Source: CAYLSO01 sp964386525
Lineage (GTDB): Bacteria; Eisenbacteria; RBG-16-71-46; DASYSL01
DNA length: 30,413 bases
NCBI GenBank assembly: GCA_964386525.1
Contig: CAYLSO010000036.1
Span: forward strand, 1 to 30,413
Direction of reading: 5' to 3'
This document shows, one piece after another, positions 6,537 to 17,900 of the stretch. Position 1 is the first letter of the stretch. Each line of letters opens with the position of its first letter. A program made the translations under genes and the position numbers. The notes beneath the pieces are model-generated. The model was not told where the DNA came from. It was given only the letters and a program-made list of their open reading frames with translations, and searched no databases.

Positions 6537-9500
6537 ATGATACGCCCGCCTTCTCGCTTCGCTGCCCGTCGCGCACTCGTGCAGCAGGCGTTCTGCCTCG
6601 CCGTGGGGCTCGCGCTCGCCTGGTCAGCGGTCTCGCGGGCGGGCGTGCCGGTGATCACCTCCTTCTCCCCGGCGGGAGGTCCCGGCGGCACGGCGGTGAG
6701 CCTGCGCGGGCTGTCCTTCACGGGAGCCACGGCCGTGCGCTTCAACGGCACGGACGCGAGCTTCACCGTGGGCTCCGACACGCTCGTCACCGCCTACGTT
6801 CCCGGACCGGCGACTGCGGGGCCGATCTCGGTGACCAACGAGTTCGGGACGGGGACGTCGGCGGCGAACTTCTTCGTCGGGAATCCACCGACTGTCTATG
6901 GCTTTGTCCCCTATGCCGGCCCGGTGGGCACCTCGGTTCTGATTTCGGGGAACTACTTCGCAGGCACGACGCAGGTTGAGTTCAACGGCCGCCCGGCGGT
7001 GTTTCTGGTGAACTCCAATACGGTGATCCAGGCGACGGTCCCCAGCGGCGTCACCTCCGGACCCGTGCGCGTGACGAACCCCGCGGGCAGCGCCACCAGC
7101 CCGGGCTACTTCTATCCTCCACCGGTCGTCACCAGCTTCGCGCCTTCGGGGGGGCCGGCGGGCACTGCCGTCACCATCTACGGTCTCAACCTGGGAATCG
7201 TGAACACGGTCTACTTCAATGAAGTAGCGGCGACGTCCTTCTCCGTTCAGACCAACGATCGCCTTGTGGCCTACGTCCCCGGCGGAGCGGCCAGCGGCCC
7301 GATCCGGCTCACGAGCCCGGCCGGCAGCGGTTACAGCACCAGTTCTTTCTATGTGGGCAGCGCCCCGGTCGTAACGGACTTCAGTCCGGCGGGAGGCCCC
7401 CTGGGAACGGTCGTCACGATCGTCGGAACGGACCTGCTGGGCGCGACCGCGGTGACCTTCGGCGGCGTGTTCGGGGCCTACACCGTCGAGGCCGCCGATC
7501 GCATCAGCGCCATCGTGCCGGCGGCCGGAGTGAGCGGCCGGATCGAGGTGACGAATCCGGCGGGCACAGGGACGAGCCCGACTGACTTCTTCGTCGGTGA
7601 TCCGCCGGTCATCGCGGGCTTCTTCCCGCCGAGCGCCTCGGTGGGTGATGACGTGGTCGTGACCGGATCGGGATTCGTCGGTACCTCCGAGGTCCGCTTC
7701 GGATCGGCGGCGGCGAGCTCGTTCAGCGTGGACGCACCGACGCAGATCACAGCGGTCGTGCCCCTCGGGGCCAAGGCGGGCCCGATCACGGTCATCAATC
7801 CAGCGGGCATCGCGATCAGCGGAGACACCTTCTACCTGGCCCCGAGTATCTACCGGTTCTGGCCGGCGTGCGTTTCCTCCCGCAGCCTTGCTGGCACGCA
7901 GGTGCGCGTCGAGGGAGCCGATTTCACCGGGGCGTTGGGAGTGCAGTTCGGCACAACGTCGGTGCCCTTCGTCATCGAATCGGATACCAGCATCGTGGCC
8001 ACGCTGACCGCCGAAGTGCGCAGCGGTCCGATCCTGGTATCGACCGCAGTGGGGACCGGAGCAAGCCCGGTGGACTTCGAAGTCGCCGTCTTTGACAAGC
8101 CGCCGCGCACCGGGTGGGCCGTGTGGCCGGCGGATCCAACGGCCAACGTGCCGGTTTCGACTTCGGGCGCGAGCGAGGTCAACCCGGCGGTGGCGTCAGA
8201 CAGCGTCGGAGGCGCTTTCGTCGCTTGGCAGGATTCCCGCAGCGGCGGATGGGACCTGTACCTTCAGCGCGTCACGGCCTATGGAGAGATCGCGCCCGGA
8301 TGGCCAGCCGGGGGCCTGCCAATCTGCGTCGCGGGCGGACACCAGATCGAACCGGTGGCCCTAGCCGACGGCAGCGGCGGGGTCATCGTGGTCTGGAAGG
8401 ACTACCGCGCGGGCAACTGGGATCTGTATGCCACACGGGTGAAAGCCGACGGGACCCTGGTTCCGGGCTGGGCGCCGAACGGTGTCGCCGTGTGCGTCGC
8501 GGCCGGCGATCAGGATGTGCCGCGGCTCATTCCTGACGGGGGTTGTGGCGCCTACTTCGCCTGGGCGGATCTTCGCGACGGGAACTGGGACATCTACGCG
8601 CAGAGGCTCCTGCCCGACGGCACGCTTCCGGCCGGATGGTCGCCCAACGGGCAACCGGTCTGCAGGCAGGGCAACAATCAGTACTCGCCCGGCCTGGCCG
8701 AGGATGGATATGGCGGCGTCTTCATCGTCTGGCGGGACGAGCGCCAGTACGGGATGGCCTTCGCGCAGCGCCTGATGCCTAACGGGCTCGTGGCCCCGAG
8801 CTGGCCTCAAGACGGGATCGTGACGAACAACAACTACACCTACCAGTACTCCGCACGGGTCGTCGCCTCTGAGCCGGGGACGGCGATCGTCGGCTGGGAA
8901 CAGGGGGGCGAGGTCTTCGCGACGAAGATCACTTCCACCGGCAGCACGGCTGTCGGATGGGTGAGCAGCGGTCGCAACCTGAGCAACTCCGGCAGCTGTT
9001 CCGAGCTGTTTCTGGTGCCGGACGGAAAGGGCGGCGCCATCGCTCTGTTCCGCAGCAATCGCTCCGGCAATTACGGCCTGTTCGCCCAGCGAGTCACGAG
9101 CGTCGGGCAGCTCGCCGCCGGCTGGAACTTCTCGGGAATTGCGCTCAGGAATCTGCCCCAAGGCATGCAAGAAGTCTCGGTGACTCCCGACGGGCTCGGC
9201 GGGGCGATCGCCTGTTGGGCCGACTACCGAAGCGGGGTCTACGACATCTACGGACAGCGGGTATTCGGCTCGGGCAGCGTACCCACCGGCTGGCCGGAGA
9301 ACGGAACGCTGGTTTGCGGAGCTGCCGGGCACCAGTACCGTCCGGCGATCACAGGCAACGGCAAGGGCGGGGCGGTGGTCTCCTGGTACGACGTCCGCAG
9401 CGGCTCGTCGGAGGACGTCTACGCCCAGAACCTCGACTTCTCGGGCAAGCTCGGCAATCCCGAGCCGATCCTGACCAGCGTGCGCGACCTACCCGTCGAT

Positions 9501-10478
9501 CAAGGCGGTCGCGTGCGCGTCGCCTGGTCAGGCAGCCCGCTGGACACGATTCCCACGCTGGAGATCAGCGCCTACGGGATCTGGCGCCTGGTGACGGAGT
9601 CCTACGCCGCCGCTCTGGCTGCGCAGGGAAAGCCGATGCGCCTCGGCCCAGTGGCCGCCGAAGACGCCCAGCCCGGAGTGCTCCGCGCCTTACGAGTGGA
9701 CGGCGTAACGACCTACTGGGAAGGCGTCGGTAGCGTGCTGGCGCGGGGGCTTGGCACCTACACGTTCGTGGCGGAGACGTTCGAGGACTCGACGGCCTAC
9801 GGCAACCCGCCGACCCGGTTCATGGTCGATGCGCACGCCTCATTCGGACCGTTCTTCTGGGATTCGAATCCGGACAGCGGTTACTCGGTCGACGACCTCG
9901 CGCCGGCCATGCCCGCGAACCTGGTAGGCAGGTACGAGGCGGGCACCATGTACATCCATTGGAGCCCGAATAGCGAGCGCGACTTCTCGGCGTACCGCAT
10001 CCACCGCGGGGCGGCGGCAGCGTTCGTCCCCGGTCCCGACAACCTCGTCGCGACCCGCCCCGACACCGGCTATGCCGACCCGGCCGGGAGCCCGTTCTTC
10101 TACAAGCTCGCCGCGATGGACGAGCACGGCAACCTCGGTCCGTGGGCGACTCTCTTCCCGGATGGCACCGTGGACGCGGGAGGCAGGGTCGTCCCCAGCC
10201 ACCTCTGGCTGGGAGCGCCCCATCCGAACCCGGTCATTGCGGGCTCGGCTATGTTGCGGTTTGGGTTGCCGAGGAGCGCGCAAGTCCGGGTCACGTTGTA
10301 CGACACCTCGGGACGCTCTCTAGGCAGGCTGGTCGATGGCCACCTCGAGGCTGGCGAGCACGCGATCGAGTGGGATGGCCAGGATGGCGACGGCCGGCGG
10401 GTGCGCCCCGGCGTCTACTTCCTCCGGATGGAGGCCGGTGGGCGAGTTCTGCAGGAGAGAGTCACCGTCCTGCACTGA
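6537..10478 (+). CDS. Large secreted protein: six IPT/TIG domains, eight-repeat propeller-like region, FlgD-like C-terminal domain
   Basis: The 1313-residue protein starts at an ATG with GGAG 6 nt upstream and has a Sec signal peptide (about 1-35). Residues 37-516 hold six IPT/TIG immunoglobulin-like repeats of about 80 residues; their repeated marks are FSPAGGP.GT.V and GPI.VTNPAGTGTS...F. Residues about 555-965 hold eight repeats of 50-60 residues with the core W.D.R.G..D.Y.QR, first at W564 and last near W950, each followed by a G.GG... strand. This would suit a beta-propeller of secreted matrix or adhesion proteins. An Fn3-like stretch lies near 1125-1200. The last 90 residues (HPNP ... 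YDTSGRSLGRLVDG ... RPGVYFLRM) form the FlgD-like/T9SS-type sorting domain. No enzyme motif is visible, so a surface structural, adhesive or ligand-binding role is inferred. It shares its C-terminal domain type with the protein at 1867-4146. Confidence 0.9.
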   Translation: MIRPPSRFAARRALVQQAFCLAVGLALAWSAVSRAGVPVITSFSPAGGPGGTAVSLRGLSFTGATAVRFNGTDASFTVGSDTLVTAYVPGPATAGPISVTNEFGTGTSAANFFVGNPPTVYGFVPYAGPVGTSVLISGNYFAGTTQVEFNGRPAVFLVNSNTVIQATVPSGVTSGPVRVTNPAGSATSPGYFYPPPVVTSFAPSGGPAGTAVTIYGLNLGIVNTVYFNEVAATSFSVQTNDRLVAYVPGGAASGPIRLTSPAGSGYSTSSFYVGSAPVVTDFSPAGGPLGTVVTIVGTDLLGATAVTFGGVFGAYTVEAADRISAIVPAAGVSGRIEVTNPAGTGTSPTDFFVGDPPVIAGFFPPSASVGDDVVVTGSGFVGTSEVRFGSAAASSFSVDAPTQITAVVPLGAKAGPITVINPAGIAISGDTFYLAPSIYRFWPACVSSRSLAGTQVRVEGADFTGALGVQFGTTSVPFVIESDTSIVATLTAEVRSGPILVSTAVGTGASPVDFEVAVFDKPPRTGWAVWPADPTANVPVSTSGASEVNPAVASDSVGGAFVAWQDSRSGGWDLYLQRVTAYGEIAPGWPAGGLPICVAGGHQIEPVALADGSGGVIVVWKDYRAGNWDLYATRVKADGTLVPGWAPNGVAVCVAAGDQDVPRLIPDGGCGAYFAWADLRDGNWDIYAQRLLPDGTLPAGWSPNGQPVCRQGNNQYSPGLAEDGYGGVFIVWRDERQYGMAFAQRLMPNGLVAPSWPQDGIVTNNNYTYQYSARVVASEPGTAIVGWEQGGEVFATKITSTGSTAVGWVSSGRNLSNSGSCSELFLVPDGKGGAIALFRSNRSGNYGLFAQRVTSVGQLAAGWNFSGIALRNLPQGMQEVSVTPDGLGGAIACWADYRSGVYDIYGQRVFGSGSVPTGWPENGTLVCGAAGHQYRPAITGNGKGGAVVSWYDVRSGSSEDVYAQNLDFSGKLGNPEPILTSVRDLPVDQGGRVRVAWSGSPLDTIPTLEISAYGIWRLVTESYAAALAAQGKPMRLGPVAAEDAQPGVLRALRVDGVTTYWEGVGSVLARGLGTYTFVAETFEDSTAYGNPPTRFMVDAHASFGPFFWDSNPDSGYSVDDLAPAMPANLVGRYEAGTMYIHWSPNSERDFSAYRIHRGAAAAFVPGPDNLVATRPDTGYADPAGSPFFYKLAAMDEHGNLGPWATLFPDGTVDAGGRVVPSHLWLGAPHPNPVIAGSAMLRFGLPRSAQVRVTLYDTSGRSLGRLVDGHLEAGEHAIEWDGQDGDGRRVRPGVYFLRMEAGGRVLQERVTVLH

Positions 10479-10655
10479 CGCGGGGCAGTCGGGCGACCAG
10501 CGCGGCAGTTCAGGGAGAGGAACGTGGTGGGGGCGGGGGAGCGCGCCGCCTCGCCTCAGAGCTGGACGCGCGTGGTCGTCAGCCTCGGTCCGACCCGTCC
10601 CCCTTGGCGAACCGGTCCCGCCACTCGTTTTGCAGGAATACCAGATCTCCTGAGA

Positions 10656-10667
10656 CAGTCTAGACTG
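10656..10667 (+). repeat. 12-bp palindrome CAGTCTAGACTG upstream of the transposase relic
   Basis: A perfect palindrome 30 nt before the transposase start codon. It could be an operator-like site or part of a mobile-element end, but the expected matching end on the other side is not visible. Confidence 0.3.
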
Positions 10668-10696
10668 ACTGAATCTTCAGCCTAGGAGGTCTGGGC

Positions 10697-10909
10697 TTGT
10701 CCCCAGAACAGCGTGAAATCGAACGGCGCAGGGGCGTCCTCGACCACGCCCAGGAAACTGGGGACGTGCGCCTGACCTGCCGTTACTTCGGGGTCGGATG
10801 GACGACCTTCTATCGCTGCAAGCAGGCCCTGGAGAGAGGCGGCGAGACGGCGCTGGCATGCGGGCGGCCACCCTCGCGAGGTGGCCGCCTGTCTAGGGGT
10901 GCCTCGTGA
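10697..10909 (+). pseudogene. Truncated transposase, N-terminal helix-turn-helix stub (IS481-like)
   Basis: The 70-residue reading frame begins at TTG with a perfect AGGAGG 7 nt upstream. It encodes MSPEQREIERRRGVL, then a helix-turn-helix (VRLTCRYFGVGWTTFYRCKQALERGGE). This matches the N-terminal DNA-binding part of IS481-type and related integrase-core (rve) transposases as I know them. The DDE catalytic core, normally a further 200-300 residues, is absent; the frame runs into an inverted repeat and stops. It is therefore an inactive remnant. IS3-family OrfA is an alternative, but the RLTCRYFGVS-type motif fits IS481 better. It lies between a secreted-protein gene and lpxH and probably has no function. 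Confidence 0.65.
10863..10889 (+). repeat. 10-bp inverted repeat at the broken end of the transposase
   Basis: GGCGGCCACC and GGTGGCCGCC are perfect complements around a 7-nt loop (CTCGCGA). It lies inside the last codons of the relic and could mark the deletion or insertion junction, or act as a terminator; TGTCT follows. Confidence 0.45.
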
Positions 10910-10978
10910 AGGCGCCGCGGAAAAGGCGTTGGGGTCGGGATGGTTGGCTCGCCTTCCCTGCGAAGCCGAATGGGGGGA

Positions 10979-11815
10979 TTAGGAGACTCCCGGACCTCGC
11001 GATTGCACCAGATCTCCCCGTTCTCCCGCCCATTTCAGCAACTGAAACACCCCCCCCTCCAACACCGCATACGTATCATTCTCGATCCAATCTCCGAGTA
11101 CGATGAAGTCGCGGCCGCTCTCCCGCAGGTGCCGCGGATGATGAAAATGCCCGACCAGCACCGCGTCGACCCCGGCGGCGAAGCGCGGCACGGCCACCTG
11201 GTCGCGCAGCCATTCGACGTCGAACGCCGATTCGTCGCGCGTGTGGCGCGAGAGCTTCGACGACCAGCGCGCCAGCGGGATACCGATGTCGGGATGCAGC
11301 AGACGGTAGCCCGCGATGGCCCAGCGGTTGCGCAGCACGGCGCGCAGGAAGAGATAGCCCCGGTCGCCCTTGGCGAGTCCGTCGCCGTGCGCCAGGAAGA
11401 TGCGGCGCCCCTGCTCGACGACCTCGAGCGGTCCGTAGGTCACGCGGCAGCCGATCTCCTCTTCCAGAAACGATTCGACCCAGAAATCGTGATTGCCGCC
11501 GAAGAAGGTCACTGGGACGCCGGCGTGCACCAGACGCGCCAGCGCGTTGAGCACGCGGAAGTGGCGGCGGGGCACGGCGTGCTTGTACTCGAACCAGAAA
11601 TCGAAGAGGTCGCCGAGCATGTAGACGGCGTCGGCGCGGGGCCCTTCGGCTTCCAGGAAGGCGACGACCTTGTCCTCGCGCGGGCGGTCCTCGGCCTCGG
11701 AGCCGGCGCCGAGGTGGCAGTCGGAGAAGAAGAGGACTCGGCCGGCCGCCGGGCGGGGAGGGGCCCCGCCCGGCCCCGGTCCGGCGTCCGGAACGGTGTT
11801 CAGTGGGCCATTCAC
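10979..11815 (-). CDS. lpxH: UDP-2,3-diacylglucosamine diphosphatase-like metallophosphoesterase (LpxH family)
   Basis: This calcineurin-like phosphoesterase shows all LpxH landmarks: SD32-C-H34 (metal), G-D69-L-F-D-F-W, G-G-N108-H109-D, A-H143-G-D and GHFHHP near the C-terminus. LpxH removes UMP from UDP-2,3-diacylglucosamine at the inner membrane to give lipid X in lipid A synthesis. I placed the start at GTG 11815 (278 residues); an ATG at 11875 would add 20 residues but has no ribosome site. The core begins only at residue 26, so the true start could be nearer to it. A run of eight C (11050-11057, G in the gene) lies about 25 codons before the stop and would change the tail if it slipped. 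The gene is divergent from htrA. LpxG/LpxI-independent function is assumed from the motifs only. Confidence 0.85.
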   Translation of the reverse strand: MNGPLNTVPDAGPGPGGAPPRPAAGRVLFFSDCHLGAGSEAEDRPREDKVVAFLEAEGPRADAVYMLGDLFDFWFEYKHAVPRRHFRVLNALARLVHAGVPVTFFGGNHDFWVESFLEEEIGCRVTYGPLEVVEQGRRIFLAHGDGLAKGDRGYLFLRAVLRNRWAIAGYRLLHPDIGIPLARWSSKLSRHTRDESAFDVEWLRDQVAVPRFAAGVDAVLVGHFHHPRHLRESGRDFIVLGDWIENDTYAVLEGGVFQLLKWAGERGDLVQSRGPGVS

Positions 11816-11865
11816 GCCCGCGAGCCTAACACAATCGCTACAACCAGCCCGTGGGGGGCGCGGGG

Positions 11866-11871
11866 TAGAAT
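11866..11871 (+). promoter_or_regulatory. Candidate -10 box TAGAAT for the HtrA protease gene
   Basis: TAGAAT matches five of six -10 bases and lies 95 nt before the htrA start, in the divergent gap with lpxH (11816-11965). The -35 side has no clear TTGACA-like hexamer, which could mean an alternative sigma factor or an activator. Confidence 0.3.
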
Positions 11872-11965
11872 GCATCCATAGTGGGGAAGCCGCTCCGGGA
11901 GCGCCGGCCGATCGATGGGCCGCGTCCGGGCGAAACCCGTCAAGGACTCGTCAGGAGGATTGGAA

Positions 11966-13501
<1,536 letters not shown>

Positions 13502-13523
13502 TCTGCGGCGGGGCGGCGCGTCC

Positions 13524-13546
13524 GCGGCCGGGCTCGGCCCGGCCGC
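13524..13546 (+). terminator. Terminator-like hairpin after the HtrA gene
   Basis: GCGGCCGGGC and GCCCGGCCGC form a perfect 10-bp stem with a TCG loop, 23 nt after the stop. A second stem, GGCCCGC/GCGGGCC with a GGCG loop (13553-13570), follows at once. There is no U tract beyond AGATT, so the pair may act as an attenuator or an mRNA 3'-end stabiliser. Confidence 0.5.
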
Positions 13547-13630
13547 AGATTCGGCCCGCGGCGGCGGGCCGCCGATGACAGGGGAGGGAAGCCCGGCGGG
13601 ACTCCCGGCGCGGAGACAGGAGGACCCGTG

Positions 13631-14944
13631 ATGCGAAGGCCTGGGACAAGGGAAGTGCGGGGACGGCGCCCGGCCGGCGGCAGTGGCCGGCGGGCGGGCG
13701 TCCCCGCGCGCATTCGCGGGGGCTGGGGGAGAGGGGCGGCCGTGCTGCTGCTCGTGGCGCTGGCCGCCGCGCTCGCCGCGCCGGGGCCGGCCGCGGCGGC
13801 GACCAAGAAGAAGTCCACCAAATCGGCGGCCAGCCGCGCCCCGGTGCTCACCGGCATCCGCCACTGGACCGGCCCCGAGAACACCCGGCTGGTCCTCGAT
13901 CTCAGCCGCGCGGTCCGCTTCACCACCGTCACCGACACCGTCGGCCTCACCGTCAAGCTGCTGCTCGCCGGGGCGGTCCCGTCGCCGTCGCTGACCCGGG
14001 AGCGCGAGGTCGAGGACGGTGCGGTGCGCGCCATCCGCGTCTCCGAGACCCCCCAGGGCATCGAGGTCGCCGTCGAGGTCGTCGAGATGCCGGCCGCCGA
14101 GCCCTTCTCGCTCGACGACGGCGGCGGCACCAGCCTGCGCCTGGTGCTCGACGTGCCGCGCCCGGGCCGCGCCGCGCGTCAGGAGGAGCAGCGGCGCGTG
14201 GTGCGCGAGCTGAGCGGCGCGCAGGTGCGCGTCGTGGTCATCGATCCGGGGCACGGCGGCGACCACCCCGGCGCCGTCGGCCCGCAGCGCACCCTGGAGA
14301 AGGAAGTCTGCCTGGCCATCGGACGCAAGCTGGCCGCACGGCTCAACCGCGAGCCCGGCGTGCGCGCCTTCCTGACGCGCGACGGCGACTACAACATCGC
14401 CCTGCGCGACCGCTACCACCGCGCCGAGCGCCTGCAGGCCGACGCTTTCGTTTCCATCCACGCCAACTCGGGGCGCAAGCGCACCGGGCGCGGCACCGAG
14501 GTCTACTTCCTCTCGCTGGCCAGCGCCAGCGACGAGCAGGCCAAGCACCTGGCCGAGCTGGAGAACGCGGCCGACATGGTGGGGGGCGTGCCGCCGGCGG
14601 AGGAGGACCTGGTCTCCATCCTCTTCGACCTCAAGCAGAACGAGGCCATCCGCCAGTCCTCGACGCTGGCCGAGACGGTGCTCGACGAGATCACCGGCGC
14701 CCGCCAGCTCGAGAACCGGGGCGTCAAGCAGGCGCCGTTCGCGGTCCTCAAGTCGCCGACCGTGCCTTCCATCCTGGTGGAGACGGCGTTCATCAACCAC
14801 CCGGAGGAGGCGCGGCTGCTGCGCGACCCGGACTTCCAGGACGACCTCGCCAACCAGATGGCGCGGGGCGTGCTGCGCTACCTGGAGACGGCGCCGCTGG
14901 TCGTGCGCAACGCCGAGGCCGGTGCGGCAGGAGAGCTGCGCTAG
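13631..14944 (+). CDS. N-acetylmuramoyl-L-alanine amidase (AMIN + Amidase_3, AmiA/B/C type)
   Basis: The 437-residue periplasmic amidase has an N-terminal basic and hydrophobic export signal (about 35-58, ending AAAA). A Lys/Ser linker and an AMIN-like beta domain (about 72-170) follow, then the Amidase_3 catalytic domain from about 200. The zinc ligands are D-P-G-H208-G-G, E223 (RTLEKEV) and S-I-H277-A-N; the catalytic glutamate is E384 (LVETAFINH). Such enzymes cut the amide between N-acetylmuramic acid and the stem peptide and split septal murein at division. ATG 13631 is chosen because AGGAGG is 7 nt upstream; GTG 13628 is only 4 nt away. The long segment between residues about 295 and 345 (LAELENAADMVGG) is probably the regulatory helix that blocks the active site in AmiB/AmiC enzymes. 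Confidence 0.94.
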   Translation: MRRPGTREVRGRRPAGGSGRRAGVPARIRGGWGRGAAVLLLVALAAALAAPGPAAAATKKKSTKSAASRAPVLTGIRHWTGPENTRLVLDLSRAVRFTTVTDTVGLTVKLLLAGAVPSPSLTREREVEDGAVRAIRVSETPQGIEVAVEVVEMPAAEPFSLDDGGGTSLRLVLDVPRPGRAARQEEQRRVVRELSGAQVRVVVIDPGHGGDHPGAVGPQRTLEKEVCLAIGRKLAARLNREPGVRAFLTRDGDYNIALRDRYHRAERLQADAFVSIHANSGRKRTGRGTEVYFLSLASASDEQAKHLAELENAADMVGGVPPAEEDLVSILFDLKQNEAIRQSSTLAETVLDEITGARQLENRGVKQAPFAVLKSPTVPSILVETAFINHPEEARLLRDPDFQDDLANQMARGVLRYLETAPLVVRNAEAGAAGELR

Positions 14945-17900
14945 CGCTTCTGCGTCGCCGGGACCGGGCGCTCTTCCGCGGCTCCCGCGCCCACCGCCTG
15001 GATGCGCCCGTCCAGCCGGAAGTCGAGCGCCTCGCCCCGCCGGCCGCGCGCCTCGCAGTCGGCGACCAGCGCGTCGCGCACCAGATCGTCGGAAACCCGC
15101 AGATCTTGCCCCTGCGCGAAGACCTTGTAGCCGTCGCCGCCCTGCGCCATGAAATCGTTGGTGGCCACCAGATAGATGGCCCCGGGATCCACCCGCCGGC
15201 CGTCGGCGAGCGTCAGCTGGACGACGCGCTCGCGCGCCGGGCGGGACGGGTCGAATTCGAAGCGGATACCTGAAACCTGCGGGCACGAGGCCCCGCCGAC
15301 GCTGTGCTCGACGGCGTCGAGCAGCTGCGCGCCGGTCAGGCGCACCGTGGCGATGCGGTTGTCGAACGGCATGACCTCGAAGACGTCCTGCACGGTCACC
15401 GGCCCGGCGTCGATGTCGGCGCGCAGGCCGCCCGGGTTCTGCATCGCCACGTCGGCGCCGGCGCGCGCGCGCATGGCGTCGGCCACCCAGTCTCCCAGCG
15501 TGGACTCGGCGCGGCGGTTGCGGGTCAGGGCCCGCGGCGCCGCGCACAGGACGCGCTCGGCCAGCGGTCGGATCTCGGCGGCGATCGAGTCCACGAAGGC
15601 GGCCATCGCCGGGTCGGGCGCGATGGCGTCGGCGTAGGTGAGGGTGAGCTGCGGCGAGCTCTCCGCCACGCGGTGCGCCCGGCGGTCCACCACCAGGTCG
15701 ACGCGCCCGACGGCGCGGGCGTGCGAGCCGGCGATGAGGATGGGCACGCCGTCGAGCTTGCCGTTGACGAAGTTGTGGCTGTGGCCGCCGAGCAAGGCGT
15801 CCTCGCCCTCGACGGCGCGGCCCAGCTCGGCCAGCTCGCCGCGGAAGCGCGTGCCGGCGGAGTCCTGCGAACCGGGCAGGTGGCCCATGAGCACGACCGC
15901 GTCGGCGCCTCCGGTGCGCAACTTGGGCAGCCACTCGCGCGCGATCGCCGCCGCCTGGCGGAACTCGTAGTCCACGACGTTGTGCGGCAGCGTGGTGGTG
16001 GGTGTTTCGACCGTGGAGAAACCGAGCACCGCGATCCTCACGCCGTGGCGCTCGAAGACCTCGTAAGGCTTGACCCACGGCGGCAGTTGCCCGCGGCGCT
16101 TCTCGAACAGGTTGGCCGAGAGGAACGGGAAGCGCGCCTGGCGCACCCGCGCCACCAGCGTGTCCACCGTCCAGTCGAACTCGTGATTGCCCACCGCCGA
16201 AGCGTCGTAGCCGAGCCGGTTCATCTGCACGATCACCGGCCGGCCGTACGACAGATTCGAGAGCATGGTGCCCTGGAAGCAGTCGCCGCCGTCGAGCAGC
16301 AGCGTGCCGTGCAGATTGCGGGCGCGCTCGCGCGCCAGGTAGGCCGCCAGCACCGCGGAGGAGCCCAGCGGGCGGTTGGTGTCGCGGTCGCGCTCGCGCA
16401 GCTGGAAGGCGCCGTGGAAGTCGGTGGTCCACAAGATGGAGACCAGCGGGTAGCGGGCCGCGGCCAGGAGCCGGGCACCGTCGGCGGCGGTGAGGGTGGC
16501 GGGATCGGCGGCCGGATCCCAGCCGTCGAGGAAATCGCGGTCGGCGGCGTACTGCGCGACCGCCTGCGGCAAGCGGCCCTTGCCGTATGCGCTCGGGGCC
16601 CTCGCCGGGCGAAGCTCGGGCGGCACCGGCTGGCGCGTGGGGCCGGCTGCGGGCGCGCCGGGCGGCGGCTCGAGTCCCGCCACGACGCGCGGCAGGGATC
16701 CGCCCGCGGCCCCGTGCACCGTCCAGTCCACGGCGGTGAGCAGGTCGAGGGGGTCGCTGGCGTGCAGCAGGTCGCCACGCGTCTCGACGAAGACGCCGAC
16801 CCGCTCGGCCCGGCCCACGGCGTCGCTCCACTCCGGTGGCACGTCGGGGAAGCGGGGCCTGCCTTTCACCGGCGCCGCCGCGGCCGTCCCCGCCGCGCCA
16901 TAGGCGCTTCCCAGCCAGGCGGCGTACCGCCCGCGCGCCAGCGGCGCGTCGGGGTCGATGCTCTTGGCCTCCGCTTCCGACCACACGCCGAGCCGCGCCA
17001 GGCGCTCGAAGGTCGCGCGCGCCGGGTGGGCGGCGAAGGCCGGCGCCAGGCGCCAGTTGCGGTCGGTGCGCGGCCGCACCGGGCCCGCCTCACCGAGGTA
17101 GCGCGCCAGCAGGTCGCGCAGGCCTTCCTTGGTGCGGGCCAGCTCCCTGGTGCCTCGCAGCATCGTGTACCCGCCACCGCCGGCGGCCCGGAAGGAGTTG
17201 ACCGCGACCTTGAGCGTGCGCTGGTCGTCGAGCGGGCGGCCGAGGTAGCGCAGGTCGCGCACCCGCTGCCCCGCGGGAGCGGTGAGGTCGAGCACATAGT
17301 CCACGCCATCGGCCGAGTCGAAGTTGTAGGCCAGGACGCCGGGGTCGGTGAGCGACCCGGGGCTGCGGCCGAAGTCGTACGGCGCGAAGTAGAGGGCGGC
17401 GTGCTCGAGGACCTCGCGCAACTGCTTGCCGGTCAACTCCAGCGTGACGACCGAGCTCTCGTAGGCGTAGAGCGGCACCAGGTCGCGCATGCGCACCTCG
17501 CCGGCTGGGAGTCGCGCGCCCGCGCCGGCGAGCGAGGCCAGAGACACTTCCGCCTTGCCGTACTTGCGCTGCGCGGCGTGCACCAGGTCGAGCAGGGGGC
17601 TGTCCGCGAGACCGCCCCGCGGCGCGTCGAAGACCCCGGCGCTGCGGCCGAGCGGCTGGTCCAGCCAGGCGCGCGCCGCCTCACGGTAGGGGGCGGCCAG
17701 CGCGGTGAGCGCCGGGTCGGCGGGCGTGTCCGCCGCCACCGGGCGCAGCTCGGCGGCCCTGCTCTCCAGCCGCCAGCGGTCCCTGGGGCGCTCGCGCGTC
17801 AGGCGCAGCTCGACCAGGCCCAGCTTCTCGGCGCGCCGGCCCGCCTGCGTGAGCAGCACGCCGTTGACCGTCACCGAGTCCACGGCCTCGTGGGTGTGGC

